Shown here one piece after another: positions 25,569-35,029 of a DNA stretch of 64,000 bases (position 1 is its first letter; each line of letters starts with the position of its first letter). This DNA comes from Porticoccus sp041581635 (GTDB taxonomy: Bacteria > Pseudomonadota > Gammaproteobacteria > Pseudomonadales > Porticoccaceae), in assembly GCA_041581635.1 (NCBI GenBank), contig JBFICW010000007.1, forward strand, positions 1 through 64,000, in the 5' to 3' direction. The notes beneath the pieces were generated by a model that had not been told where the DNA came from, made no database searches, and worked only from the letters and a program-made list of their open reading frames with translations. The position numbers were made by a program, and so were the translations under genes.

Positions 25569-28271
25569 TTAATTAACGGGAGGTTCGTAGCCGTAGATGC
25601 CATCCTGAAGAATGGTGTCTACTTTAGTACCGCTACCGGCAAGGCCTTTAAATTGTAGCTGTAGGAAGATGCCCTTATCTTCCGTTAAGTCATCTTGAGG
25701 AAGTACGATATTGTCGTCGCGATCAATCCACTTTCGACTTATTAGGCTTAGGCGCCAGCAACAGCTGTCATATTGCAGGCCCACAAAGGTCTCAAGATTT
25801 CGGCTGTTGGTCAGATCGTAGTTGTAGCGGCCGATAAGATTCCAGTTTCTGAAAATCGGGAATATGGTTGAAAAATCGGCTTGCTCAATGTCTGAGTCGA
25901 TAAGCGTCGAGCCGTACAGCAGAGGTACCTTCCGGTTGAACCGGTAACTCAGGTTTAATATCTGATTATCGCGATCGTGATAACGCAGGCTGGCATTGCC
26001 TCGGTCGAGCTCACTGTTTTCTTCGTCGTAGAGAATGTCCGCCTGGATTCTCAGGTTATCACTTAATCTCAAGGCGAGTTCCGCTGCATAGGCTGATTCA
26101 TTCCTCAACAAGCCGTCTGCAACTTCACGCTGATTCAGGTTGGTCAGATTATCCGGATTCCCCAGGTTTTTTAGGAATGATTTGGTAAATGTAGGGTTAA
26201 GGGAAACATATCGGTCATCCAGGTAGTAAATCTGGCCCAAGCTGGCTCTCAACCATTCTTTACCGGTTGATTGCTCCACGAGTCTCGAGGTCAGGCCCAC
26301 GGAGATTTGTTCTGTATCGCCAATACGGTCACCACCGACAAACCGGTCATCTCGAAACAGCTGGCTGTAGCTGAAGGTGAGTTCAGATGTGTCAAAGTCT
26401 GGCAGGTCGCTTTGATCTTCATACTTGGAGTGAACCATGTACAGGCGAGGCTCGAAGGTCTGGGTAAAGCCGTTGAGCCATGTAGTATTTCGTTCCAGAT
26501 AAATTCCAGTATCGATGATGCCTACGGGAACCGTCACAGAAGGGCTGTCATCATTTTGACCGAGAAGGGGGTCGTCCAGATCGTAGGTCAGGTGTTTAAC
26601 TTTTGCCGTTGGACGGAAATAGCCCCAGGCCCATTGTTTGTCCCAGCTGGCGGCATAATTGAGTCTGAGTCGGTTGCCGGTTACAAATGTGCCCTGGTCA
26701 TCGGTCATGAACGTGGTGCCAGGGGTTAGGTTGTCATCATCGTTGTGATCGAAGCTGGTGAACTGGTTGTTGAGCTCAAAGTCGAAGTCGCCCCATTGAT
26801 AGTGACCATTAGCATCCAGTCGGGGAAGTAGTTTGTATTGGTCAAATGTGTCGGGGTTGTCACTAATAGTTTGATATGCCTGACCTGTAATGCCAAAGGC
26901 CCAATGGTTAAGGTTGTAGTTGGCAGATGCCAGTTCATTTAGGTGGGTCTGGCTGCTGACCTCCAGTGTGGTATTTCCGAGATCGCGGAAATAGTCGTTA
27001 TCGCTGACACGGGTGTAATCAATTCTGGTTCGCAAGCGGCGACCAAATTGTCCGGCATGGTCGATATTGGCCAGCCAGCGGTCTTCACCTTCGTGATCTC
27101 TGTCACCGGTAATAGGGTTCGGGTCTTCGTCACTATCGTCCCCACCGTCATCGCTGGAGAGGAATGTACCGCCAAGAATGGTATTGGTCATGCGCGACAG
27201 GTGACGAGCCTCCACCTCAAGCATGGCACCCCGGTCCTGCAGATAGCGAGGGGTGATCGTTGCATCATAATTTGGGGCCAAGTTCAGATAAATGGGTTGT
27301 GCGTAATCTATGCCATTATCTTCGCTCACCTCGAAGGTTGGGAATAGCAACCCTGTGGCTCGTCGATCATCGGTTGGGAAGCGTATCCAGGGCACGTAAA
27401 GTATTGGGATATCTTTCACTTCTAAGCGAACGTGTTTGGCGTGGGCAATTCCTGTTTCAGGATTTATATCCACTTCTGAGCTTACTAGCTGCCATGCATT
27501 GCTGCTGGGTTCGCAGGTCGTGTAGGTGGCATTGTCTATATAGAAAATGTCATTGCTGGGTCTGGTCAGGCGATCGGCAGTCCCTCGGACGCCGGATTCA
27601 TGGAACAAGTAGGTGGCATCATTGACCTGGATATCTTTGGTGTCCATGTTCATGTGCGCCGTTTCTCCGGTGAGCAGCAAGCCAGGCTCGCGGAATTGCA
27701 CATTGCCTTCTAGGTCAACCGTTCTGTCATTCTGATTGACGGTTGCATTATCACTTCTAACTTGCCGGTAGCCCTGGGTGAGATGGACTTTTCCCTTAAG
27801 GTAGGCGATGTTCTCCTGTTCTACTTCTGTGGAGGTTGAGGCTACCCGCATTGGAGAGTCCTCCGGCTTTAGGTCGGCATCAGGGTAGTCACGTACTGGC
27901 TCTATATAGTCACCACAGCATCCTGGGGACATGGCATCACGCTGTTCCGTTGTTAGCGACTCTTCTTCTACCCAGTCCAGATTTCGGGCCAGTTGTACTT
28001 GTGGGCCACCGTCGTCCGCAGGGGGTAAATCCAGTTCGGGTTTGGCGTGTTCGGGCCTTGGGTAGGCTTTTCCGGGGATGATTCTCTCGCTGCACACCCA
28101 GCTGCCATCAGTTCCAGCCTGGCATTGCCACTGTGAGTGGCTGTCACTGTTTTCGGCCAAAGCGGCTGTTGATAACAGCAGAGTAGATAACACCGTTAAG
28201 ATAGTTTTAGGGCGAGATAAGGACACAGCTTGGAAGAATCTGGTACCGAGATGACGTATGGTTTTTGGCAT
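25569..28271 (-). CDS. lptD: LPS-assembly protein LptD
   Basis: 900 residues from ATG 28271, with a signal peptide ending about ALAENS. It has an N-terminal OstA jellyroll region (about 150-260) and a long C-terminal beta-barrel rich in aromatic and aspartate residues. The paired cysteines in YDSCCWRLSL near the C-terminus, together with N-terminal cysteines (WQCQAG, WVCSER), fit the interdomain disulfides needed for LptD maturation. LptD with LptE inserts LPS into the outer leaflet. lptE lies about 3.5 kb away in this window. A TTG nine codons earlier is a weaker start. It is divergent from amgK. Confidence 0.96.
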   Translation of the reverse strand: MPKTIRHLGTRFFQAVSLSRPKTILTVLSTLLLSTAALAENSDSHSQWQCQAGTDGSWVCSERIIPGKAYPRPEHAKPELDLPPADDGGPQVQLARNLDWVEEESLTTEQRDAMSPGCCGDYIEPVRDYPDADLKPEDSPMRVASTSTEVEQENIAYLKGKVHLTQGYRQVRSDNATVNQNDRTVDLEGNVQFREPGLLLTGETAHMNMDTKDIQVNDATYLFHESGVRGTADRLTRPSNDIFYIDNATYTTCEPSSNAWQLVSSEVDINPETGIAHAKHVRLEVKDIPILYVPWIRFPTDDRRATGLLFPTFEVSEDNGIDYAQPIYLNLAPNYDATITPRYLQDRGAMLEVEARHLSRMTNTILGGTFLSSDDGGDDSDEDPNPITGDRDHEGEDRWLANIDHAGQFGRRLRTRIDYTRVSDNDYFRDLGNTTLEVSSQTHLNELASANYNLNHWAFGITGQAYQTISDNPDTFDQYKLLPRLDANGHYQWGDFDFELNNQFTSFDHNDDDNLTPGTTFMTDDQGTFVTGNRLRLNYAASWDKQWAWGYFRPTAKVKHLTYDLDDPLLGQNDDSPSVTVPVGIIDTGIYLERNTTWLNGFTQTFEPRLYMVHSKYEDQSDLPDFDTSELTFSYSQLFRDDRFVGGDRIGDTEQISVGLTSRLVEQSTGKEWLRASLGQIYYLDDRYVSLNPTFTKSFLKNLGNPDNLTNLNQREVADGLLRNESAYAAELALRLSDNLRIQADILYDEENSELDRGNASLRYHDRDNQILNLSYRFNRKVPLLYGSTLIDSDIEQADFSTIFPIFRNWNLIGRYNYDLTNSRNLETFVGLQYDSCCWRLSLISRKWIDRDDNIVLPQDDLTEDKGIFLQLQFKGLAGSGTKVDTILQDGIYGYEPPVN

Positions 28272-28398
28272 TCTTATTGTCCGTATTATTATGGGCAAGC
28301 TGTGGTCTCTATTGGGACGCTACATTTTACCCATTCTGCGGCATCATGCGAGGGTTTGGGGTAGAATGACCGACCTTTTTTCTAAATGTCCCAGAAAT

Positions 28399-29454
28399 AT
28401 GAGCAATTCTCAATGTCTGTATGAATGGGTAGAGAAATTTCTGCCTGATTCGGTCAGCACCTCCGAGAAGTTGTTGCTTCAGCCGCTGAATGGCGATGCT
28501 GGATTTAGACACTATTTTAGGCTGAATACGTGTCCGCCTCTAATTGCTGTGTCGGCCCCGCCCGAGCATGAAAATAATCCCGGTTTTGTCAGTGTTGCCT
28601 TGTTGCTGAGGCAAAATGGGATTCACACACCAATGATCTATGCTGTGGATTACCAGCAGGGCTTTCTGTTGCTTGAAGACCTTGGTGATGAGTTGCTTTT
28701 ACCACGGCTCTCTGTCGATACCGTAGATTTATATTATGGTGAAGCCGAGGCAGCATTATTAAACATGCAAAAAGTGACTGTCCCAAGTGGGACGTTGCCA
28801 GCGTTTGACCGCCAGCGTTTACTGGATGAGATGAATCTCTTTCCGGAGTGGTTTGTGGTCAAGTTGCTAGGCGTTAACTTGCAGTCGGGTGATTATGAAT
28901 TGATTCATGACGTGATGAATCAGCTGGTAGAGAGCGCCTTGGAGCAGCCCCAGGTTTTTGTGCACCGTGATTTTCACTCCCGAAACTTAATGTTGCTCAC
29001 CGGTGGTGAGGGTGATAACGGTGGTGTGATAGGCGTGATCGATTTTCAGGATGCGGTCACTGGCCCAATTACCTATGATTTGGTTTCACTGTTGCGAGAC
29101 TGCTATATTCGCTGGCCTAGGGATTATGTTTCACAGCGTGCATTGAGCTATTACCATAGCGCTATGGCTGCAGATGTTGCCCCGCCGGCATCTGATCAAC
29201 AGATTCTTCGATGGTTTGACCTGATGGGTTTGCAGAGACATATTAAGGTCCTCGGTATCTTTGCCAGACTCTACCTGAGGGATGGCAAACCGGGCTACCT
29301 CAATGATTTGCCATTGGTGATTCGTTATACATTGGAGCAATTAGCACCCTACCCAGAGTTCGATAAGTTTAAAGACTGGTTGGAGTTGCGAGTATTACCA
29401 GAATTACCCAAACAAGATTGGTTTTCCCCATGGGAAACTGCGGGCGATATTTAA
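28399..29454 (+). CDS. amgK: N-acetylmuramate/N-acetylglucosamine kinase, AmgK type
   Basis: 351 residues of the aminoglycoside phosphotransferase fold. It has FRHYFRLN near the N-terminus, the Brenner-type catalytic loop FVHRDFHSRNLML (about 190-202) and the metal-binding IGVIDFQDAV (about 215-225). In Pseudomonas, AmgK phosphorylates the anomeric position of MurNAc in a cell-wall recycling shortcut that bypasses de novo UDP-MurNAc synthesis. The gene pair with murU and the position beside lptD support this assignment. I chose ATG 28399; an in-frame ATG at 28366 would add 11 residues. Confidence 0.88.
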   Translation: MSNSQCLYEWVEKFLPDSVSTSEKLLLQPLNGDAGFRHYFRLNTCPPLIAVSAPPEHENNPGFVSVALLLRQNGIHTPMIYAVDYQQGFLLLEDLGDELLLPRLSVDTVDLYYGEAEAALLNMQKVTVPSGTLPAFDRQRLLDEMNLFPEWFVVKLLGVNLQSGDYELIHDVMNQLVESALEQPQVFVHRDFHSRNLMLLTGGEGDNGGVIGVIDFQDAVTGPITYDLVSLLRDCYIRWPRDYVSQRALSYYHSAMAADVAPPASDQQILRWFDLMGLQRHIKVLGIFARLYLRDGKPGYLNDLPLVIRYTLEQLAPYPEFDKFKDWLELRVLPELPKQDWFSPWETAGDI

Positions 29455-29508
29455 GACAACCGGGCTAACCTGTTTAAATGGCCGGTTAACTGTCAAAAGG
29501 ATTAAAAA

Positions 29509-30234
29509 ATGAAAGCAATAATTCTTGCTGCAGGTTTTGGTGAAAGATTGCGCCCGCTTACAGAAAACACCCCGAAACCATTATTGAAGGTGGGGGTTAA
29601 GCCGCTGATTCAATACCATGTGGAGCGCCTTGCTGCTGTGGGTGTTCGAGAGTTGGTGATCAATACGGCGTGGCTGGGTGATCAGATTGAGTCATTTCTA
29701 GGCGATGGCTCTCGCTTTGGAGTGAGGATTGACTGGTCGAGGGAAGTTGAGCCACTGGATACTGGTGGCGGTATTCGTCGAGCCTTACCACTCTTGGGTA
29801 GTGACCCATTTCTGGTTATTAATGCTGATATTTGGACTGATTATCCATTGCAGTCGCTGGTAGACAGAGACTGGTCGGATAGTGTGGAGGCACACCTTGT
29901 GCTGGTGCCAAATCCGGAGCACAACCTAAAGGGTGATTTTTCTCTGGATTCGCAGTGCAATATTCGATATCCGTTAGAGGAGGGTGAGAGCTTTACTTTT
30001 AGTGGAGTAAGCGTAATGCGCCCAGAGCTCTTTGCATTGTTTTCATCTGCCAGTGAAAAGTTTCCAATCAGGGATGTCTTGGTCGATAGTATCAGTGGTG
30101 GTTATGTTTCCGGGGAGGTCTTCCGCGGCACGTGGTGGGATGTTGGGACGGTCGAGCGACTTCAGGCGATTAACACTTTGGTCTCAGGGCGAGAGGTAAA
30201 CCTGATAAAAAAGCCAAAAATTAGGGCCAGCTAA
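29509..30234 (+). CDS. murU: N-acetylmuramate alpha-1-phosphate uridylyltransferase
   Basis: 241 residues of the nucleotidyltransferase fold. The signature is KAIILAAGFGERLRPLTENTPKPLL (2-26), followed by NADIWTDYPL with a metal-binding aspartate (about 107). MurU makes UDP-MurNAc from the product of AmgK. It is spaced 54 bases after amgK on the same strand. The sequence also resembles glucose-1-phosphate thymidylyltransferases, but the length and the amgK partner favour MurU. Confidence 0.9.
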   Translation: MKAIILAAGFGERLRPLTENTPKPLLKVGVKPLIQYHVERLAAVGVRELVINTAWLGDQIESFLGDGSRFGVRIDWSREVEPLDTGGGIRRALPLLGSDPFLVINADIWTDYPLQSLVDRDWSDSVEAHLVLVPNPEHNLKGDFSLDSQCNIRYPLEEGESFTFSGVSVMRPELFALFSSASEKFPIRDVLVDSISGGYVSGEVFRGTWWDVGTVERLQAINTLVSGREVNLIKKPKIRAS

Positions 30235-30332
30235 TAAGGGTGTGCTCGGTTTCTTTATATTTTGAGTCTTTTTCCGCTACCCAATTTTAGGGGTATTGTA
30301 ATCTCTTCTTGTTTTTGACTTATGGGTGACAC

Positions 30333-30698
30333 TTGCAGTATGTAATTGTGTGGCGGCTAGCTTTCATCCTGTCTCTTGTGGTCATTATGACTATGGCCTT
30401 AATGCCAATCAGTGGGTCCGGGTGGTTTTCCGGTCAGGATAAGCTGATGCATGCTGCGACCTTTTCGGTACTATTTTTGATTGGCCAGAAATCGTTTCCA
30501 AAGGGTAAATTTTGGTGGCAATTGCATCTGGGCTTGATTGTTTATGGCGTGGTGATGGAGTTGCTACAAGGGCAAACAGGTTACCGAAGTATGGAAGCTT
30601 GGGATTTAGTGGCAGATTTTAGTGGTCAGCTATTGGGTCATTTCTTATTATTTTTCAGAGAAAAAAAGTCTTTAAGGTCGATAGCTACAACTGAATGA
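30333..30698 (+). CDS. VanZ-like membrane protein
   Basis: 121 residues with about four hydrophobic segments. The pattern DKLMHAATFSVLFLIG and the later MELLQGQTGYRSMEAWDLVADFSGQLLG resemble the VanZ-like family of small membrane proteins of unknown general function. The frame starts with TTG at 30333; a GTG five codons later is also possible. It lies 98 bases after murU and converges on holA. Confidence 0.7.
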   Translation: MQYVIVWRLAFILSLVVIMTMALMPISGSGWFSGQDKLMHAATFSVLFLIGQKSFPKGKFWWQLHLGLIVYGVVMELLQGQTGYRSMEAWDLVADFSGQLLGHFLLFFREKKSLRSIATTE

Positions 30699-30732
30699 TT
30701 AGCACCTTAGTTACTCCGAGTGGCTGGGCTTT

Positions 30733-31785
30733 CTAGCGATCCTGCAGTGCTAACCGGAGGTTGTGTGGGTGGAGTGTGGGCTTGCCGCAAAACATAAGAA
30801 TCAGCGTGGTTAGGTCATCCCAAGGAGATGCGTCACGCATGCCTTTGATGGCTCTATCTATACCTCCTGCCAAGCGCAGCATTTGCTTAAGCTGGTTTGG
30901 TGGTATGCGCCGCATGGCATTTTTAATCAGAGGCTTTCTTTTTTCCCATACGCCAAGGTTCTTCAGTGCCCAGTCCAAATGGTCGCCATTCTCTACAGCA
31001 TCACAGGCCTTTATAAGGGTGCGAAGCTCTCGAGTGAGAGCCCATAAAATCACCGTTGCCTCGCTGCCTTCGTCGCGTAGTCCTCGCAGTGTTCGACAGG
31101 CGCTTTGAGCTTCGCCCTCCATGGCCTTGTCTACCAGAGAGAAGACATTGAAGCGAGCGCTATCAGCCACGATGGTGGACATGGTGTCGCCGTCAACTTC
31201 GCCTTCGGGTATCAATAATTTTAGTTTCTCAATCTCCTGAACGGCAGCGAGTAAATTTCCTTCTACGCGGTCGGCAAGAATGGTGGCTGCCTGACGGCTG
31301 GCTTGTATGCCTGCTTGTTGTAATCGTTGGTTGATCCAGTGTGGGAGCTGGTTTTGGGCGATTGGCCACAGTTGAATGAAAATGCCTTGGCTGTCGATAG
31401 CCTTAACCCACTTGCTTCTGGTCGTGGCGCTTTCCAGTTTTGGGGTAATGATTAACATGAGTGTGTCGGGATTGGGGGTGTCGATGTATTCCTGTAGGGT
31501 TTTTGACCCCTTATCCCCAAGTTTGCCGTTGGAGATACGTATTTCAAGAATTTTCTTTTCAGAAAATAATGACAGACTGTTGGCTTCAGTTAAGACAACA
31601 TCCCAATCAAAACCTGCTTCGACATGGAGCAGTTCTCTTTCGGTATAGTTTTGACTTTTGGCCGCAGCTCGAATGGCATCGGCAGCTTCTTGTACCAGTA
31701 GTGCTTCATCACCACTGACAAGATAAACAGGGGCCATTGGCCCCTGTGAGAGGTGTGAAGAAAGTTGTTCAGTTCGCAGGCGCAT
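30733..31785 (-). CDS. holA: DNA polymerase III delta subunit
   Basis: 350 residues from ATG 31785 (MRLRTEQLSSHL), close to the family length of about 343. The N-terminal AAA+-like fold begins PVYLVSGDEALLVQEAADAIR; the family lacks a functional P-loop. HolA opens the beta sliding clamp as part of the clamp loader. Its start lies inside the last 17 bases of lptE, read in another frame, a tight overlap known from related genomes. Confidence 0.93.
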   Translation of the reverse strand: MRLRTEQLSSHLSQGPMAPVYLVSGDEALLVQEAADAIRAAAKSQNYTERELLHVEAGFDWDVVLTEANSLSLFSEKKILEIRISNGKLGDKGSKTLQEYIDTPNPDTLMLIITPKLESATTRSKWVKAIDSQGIFIQLWPIAQNQLPHWINQRLQQAGIQASRQAATILADRVEGNLLAAVQEIEKLKLLIPEGEVDGDTMSTIVADSARFNVFSLVDKAMEGEAQSACRTLRGLRDEGSEATVILWALTRELRTLIKACDAVENGDHLDWALKNLGVWEKRKPLIKNAMRRIPPNQLKQMLRLAGGIDRAIKGMRDASPWDDLTTLILMFCGKPTLHPHNLRLALQDR

Positions 31786-32317
31786 CTTCAACTGATGTGT
31801 CGGAGGATGCACTGGGGCGACTGCTTATGGCATTGAGACGGTTGATGATCTGGCGGACTAGATCATTACGCATTTCCCGTTGGAGTAATTCAGTTTCTTC
31901 CTGCTTTGATTGAACATCATTTTCATCAAAGTCAAAGTATCGTTCGGCGCTAAGTGTTGTCCTCGATCCCAGCTGTTTGCCATCGGCATCCAGTATTAGA
32001 ATGTCGATAGCTTCGGTTAGCTGGTATTCAGAGACTCTTGCTCCTGCGCTGACTGTCGCGGTGCGGCGAGAGCTCTTTTCATTGAGAGCTACAATACTGT
32101 ACTGCGCCCCGGTGGCACTCTGAGTGATCTCTATCTTGCTGGCCTTCAGGGCCCTGACCAGGGATCGATAAAAATCACTCTCTCTATTTGGTGCGCTGAC
32201 ATAAACGCTGGAGACGTTGTTGAGTGTTTGGCCGCTGCCCCGCAAATGCCAGCCGCAACCAGTGACCATCACTGCAGTAAGCAGACCTGCGAGAGCAATG
32301 TGGATCAGTTTTTTCAT
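31769..32317 (-). CDS. lptE: LPS-assembly lipoprotein LptE
   Basis: 182 residues from ATG 32317, chosen because AAGGA lies six bases upstream; a second ATG two codons earlier abuts that site. The signal ends in a lipobox MVTGC, giving a lipidated cysteine near residue 20, followed by GWHLRGSG, the LptE start signature. LptE is the outer-membrane plug partner of LptD. It lies between leuS and holA. Confidence 0.94.
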   Translation of the reverse strand: MKKLIHIALAGLLTAVMVTGCGWHLRGSGQTLNNVSSVYVSAPNRESDFYRSLVRALKASKIEITQSATGAQYSIVALNEKSSRRTATVSAGARVSEYQLTEAIDILILDADGKQLGSRTTLSAERYFDFDENDVQSKQEETELLQREMRNDLVRQIINRLNAISSRPSASSDTSVEDAPAN

Positions 32318-32381
32318 TGTCATTCCTTTCTATAAAACGAACTGGTTTTCGAGGTTCGGCTCTGTACTTAATATGTTGTGT

Positions 32382-34871
32382 TTAGTTGGCAACAATATTA
32401 ACCAGCTTGTTGGGAACCACAATCACTTTACGAATGGTTTGTCCTTCAGTAAAGCGTTGAACATTTTCATGGTTTGTTGCCATCTGTTCAATAGCTTCTT
32501 TGTCTGCTTCGGCAGGGACATCAATTTGAGCACGAAGCTTACCATTAACTTGGACGACCATTTGAATTGTACTTTTGATCAGAGCGGATTCATCGACCTT
32601 TGGCCATGGAGTATCGAGTAAATTGTTGCCATGACCAAGTTCAGCCCACAACTGGTGACAGATATGGGGGACAATAGGTGAAAGCACTAAGATGGCTGTG
32701 TCTAACGCCTCTCGTTCTACTGCCAAGCCATTGGGTGTTTCCCGGTCGGTATTTTTTCCCACTTCATTCAGTAGTTCCATCACAGCGGCAATGGCGGTAT
32801 TAAAGGTCTGCCGACGGCCAAAGTCATCGCTAACTTTGGCGATCGTTTCGTGGGTTTTGCGTCGCAAGTCCTGCTGTTGCTGGCTTAGCTCAGCTGGGTT
32901 TATTGGTTCAGCAATGCCTGTCTGGGTATGTGAGTGCACCGCTTTCCAGAGCTTCCGTAGAAAGCGATGAGCACCTTCTACTGCGCTGTCATTCCACTCC
33001 AGTGATTGTTCGGGTGGTGCGGCGAACATGGTAAACAGGCGTACCGTATCGGCACCGTATTGCTCAATTAGAGACTGTGGGTCGACAGTATTACCCTTGG
33101 ATTTGGACATCTTGGTGCCATCTTTCAATACCATACCCTGGCAGAGCAGCTTGGTGAAGGGCTCGTCCGAGTCCAGTAGACCCTCATCACGCATCAACTT
33201 ATGAAAAAACCGGGCATAGAGTAGGTGCAAGATCGCGTGTTCAATACCGCCTACATATTGATCCACTGGCAACCAATAATTAGCTGCTTCGCGGTCAAGC
33301 ATGCCTTCGCTGTAATTGGGGCTGGTATATCGGGCATAGTACCAACTCGATTCCATAAAGGTGTCGAAGGTGTCCGTTTCATGCTCGACGTTTTGGCCGT
33401 TCAGCTCTGCTTTTCGCCATTCAGTATTTGCTTTGATGGGCGATTGAACACCATCCATTTCAACATCTTCAGGCAGAAGAACAGGCAGGCGGTCGGTGGG
33501 AACCGGAATTTCTCCACCTTCTGGTAAGTTAAACACGGGGATTGGCGAGCCCCAGTAGCGCTGGCGGGATACGCCCCAGTCCCGCAGGCGGTAATTGACT
33601 TTTATTTCACCGCAATTGAGTTCGGCCAGTTTGCTGGCAATGGCATCGAAGCCAGCCTCGGGGCTAAGGCCATTAAACTCACCGGAGTTGATCATGACGA
33701 CTTCATTGGACGCCTTTGATGCGTACCAGTCTTGCCATTTGTGGTTGTCAAAGCGAGAGGCTTCAGATGGGGTTCTTTGATCGAAGACTTGTTTGATTGG
33801 CAGGTCGTGCTTATTGGCAAACTCAAAGTCGCGCTCATCGTGAGCGGGTACAGCCATAATTGCGCCAGTGCCATATTCCATCAATACATAATTGGCGACC
33901 CAAACAGGAATTTTTTCACCAGTGATGGGATGAATGGCTTCAAGTCCGGTGGCAATCCCTCGTTTTTCCATGGTGGCCATATCGGCTTCGGCGACCGATT
34001 GGGTTTTACAGGATTGAATAAAGGCCGCTATTTCTGGATTGCTTTTTGCCAGGGCAAGCGCAACCGGATGCTCTGCCGCCAGGCTGGCATAGGTGACACC
34101 CATCAGGGTATCAGGGCGAGTAGTATAGACCGCGAAGTTATCGATACCTTCCACAGGTTGAGCCAACTTGAAGCTGAACTCTACGCCCCGGCTCTTGCCA
34201 ATCCAGTTGCGTTGCATGATGCGAACTTGCTCTGGCCAGCCATCGAGTTTGTCGAGGTCGTTAAGTAGTTCTTCGGCATAGTCGGTGATCTTAATGAACC
34301 ACTGGGGAATTTCTTTTTTCTCGACCGTGGTATCACAGCGCCAGCAGCAGCCATCGATAACCTGCTCATTGGCTAATACAGTCTGATCATTGGGGCACCA
34401 ATTGACGGCAGAGGTTTTTTTATAGACCAGACCTTTTTCAAACAGCCGAGTAAAGAACCACTGCTCCCAGCGGTAGTATTCAGGTTTGCAGGTGGCCAGT
34501 TCTCGCGTCCAGTCATAGCCGAAGCCGAGTTGTTTCAGCTGGCTTTTCATGTACTCAATATTTTCGTAGGTCCATTTTGCCGGCGCGGTGTTGTGCTTGA
34601 TAGCGGCATTTTCTGCCGGCAGGCCAAAGGCATCCCATCCCATCGGTTGCAAAACATTCTTGCCGAGCATCCGTTGGTAGCGCGAAATCACATCGGCGAT
34701 GGTGTAGTTGCGCACATGCCCCATGTGTAGCTTGCCGCTGGGGTACGGGAACATGGCCAGGCAGTAGTATTTTTCTTTACTGGTATCTTCGGTGACCACA
34801 AAGGTTTGGTTGTCAGCCCAAAAAGTTTGGGCCGTAGATTCGATTTCCGCTGGATGGTATTGGTCTTTCAT
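32382..34871 (-). CDS. leuS: Leucyl-tRNA synthetase
   Basis: 829 residues of class I type. The HIGH motif reads HMGHVRNYT (about 50-58) and the KMSKS motif is in GTKMSKSKGNTVDP (about 583-595). The CP1 editing domain lies between (about 220-420), including GTGAIMAVPAHDERDFEFA. It charges tRNA-Leu and hydrolyses mischarged products. It sits between lnt and lptE. Confidence 0.98.
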   Translation of the reverse strand: MKDQYHPAEIESTAQTFWADNQTFVVTEDTSKEKYYCLAMFPYPSGKLHMGHVRNYTIADVISRYQRMLGKNVLQPMGWDAFGLPAENAAIKHNTAPAKWTYENIEYMKSQLKQLGFGYDWTRELATCKPEYYRWEQWFFTRLFEKGLVYKKTSAVNWCPNDQTVLANEQVIDGCCWRCDTTVEKKEIPQWFIKITDYAEELLNDLDKLDGWPEQVRIMQRNWIGKSRGVEFSFKLAQPVEGIDNFAVYTTRPDTLMGVTYASLAAEHPVALALAKSNPEIAAFIQSCKTQSVAEADMATMEKRGIATGLEAIHPITGEKIPVWVANYVLMEYGTGAIMAVPAHDERDFEFANKHDLPIKQVFDQRTPSEASRFDNHKWQDWYASKASNEVVMINSGEFNGLSPEAGFDAIASKLAELNCGEIKVNYRLRDWGVSRQRYWGSPIPVFNLPEGGEIPVPTDRLPVLLPEDVEMDGVQSPIKANTEWRKAELNGQNVEHETDTFDTFMESSWYYARYTSPNYSEGMLDREAANYWLPVDQYVGGIEHAILHLLYARFFHKLMRDEGLLDSDEPFTKLLCQGMVLKDGTKMSKSKGNTVDPQSLIEQYGADTVRLFTMFAAPPEQSLEWNDSAVEGAHRFLRKLWKAVHSHTQTGIAEPINPAELSQQQQDLRRKTHETIAKVSDDFGRRQTFNTAIAAVMELLNEVGKNTDRETPNGLAVEREALDTAILVLSPIVPHICHQLWAELGHGNNLLDTPWPKVDESALIKSTIQMVVQVNGKLRAQIDVPAEADKEAIEQMATNHENVQRFTEGQTIRKVIVVPNKLVNIVAN

Positions 34872-35029
34872 CAGTCTTCTTGATCTGGTTGGGGCATTGC
34901 ATTACGGCATGCTGTTATTACGGTATTAGCATGGAGCTAATCCATATGCCGAAAAAGTATGCCGGAAAAGCGGTCAATTATAGGCTAAAGGCCGTCATAG
35001 ACCCAGCCAGATTTATCGACTTATTTGTC

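Noticed and set aside
33732..34268. A 178-codon frame antisense to leuS
   Set aside because: A shadow of the conserved synthetase gene, with no independent coding signal.
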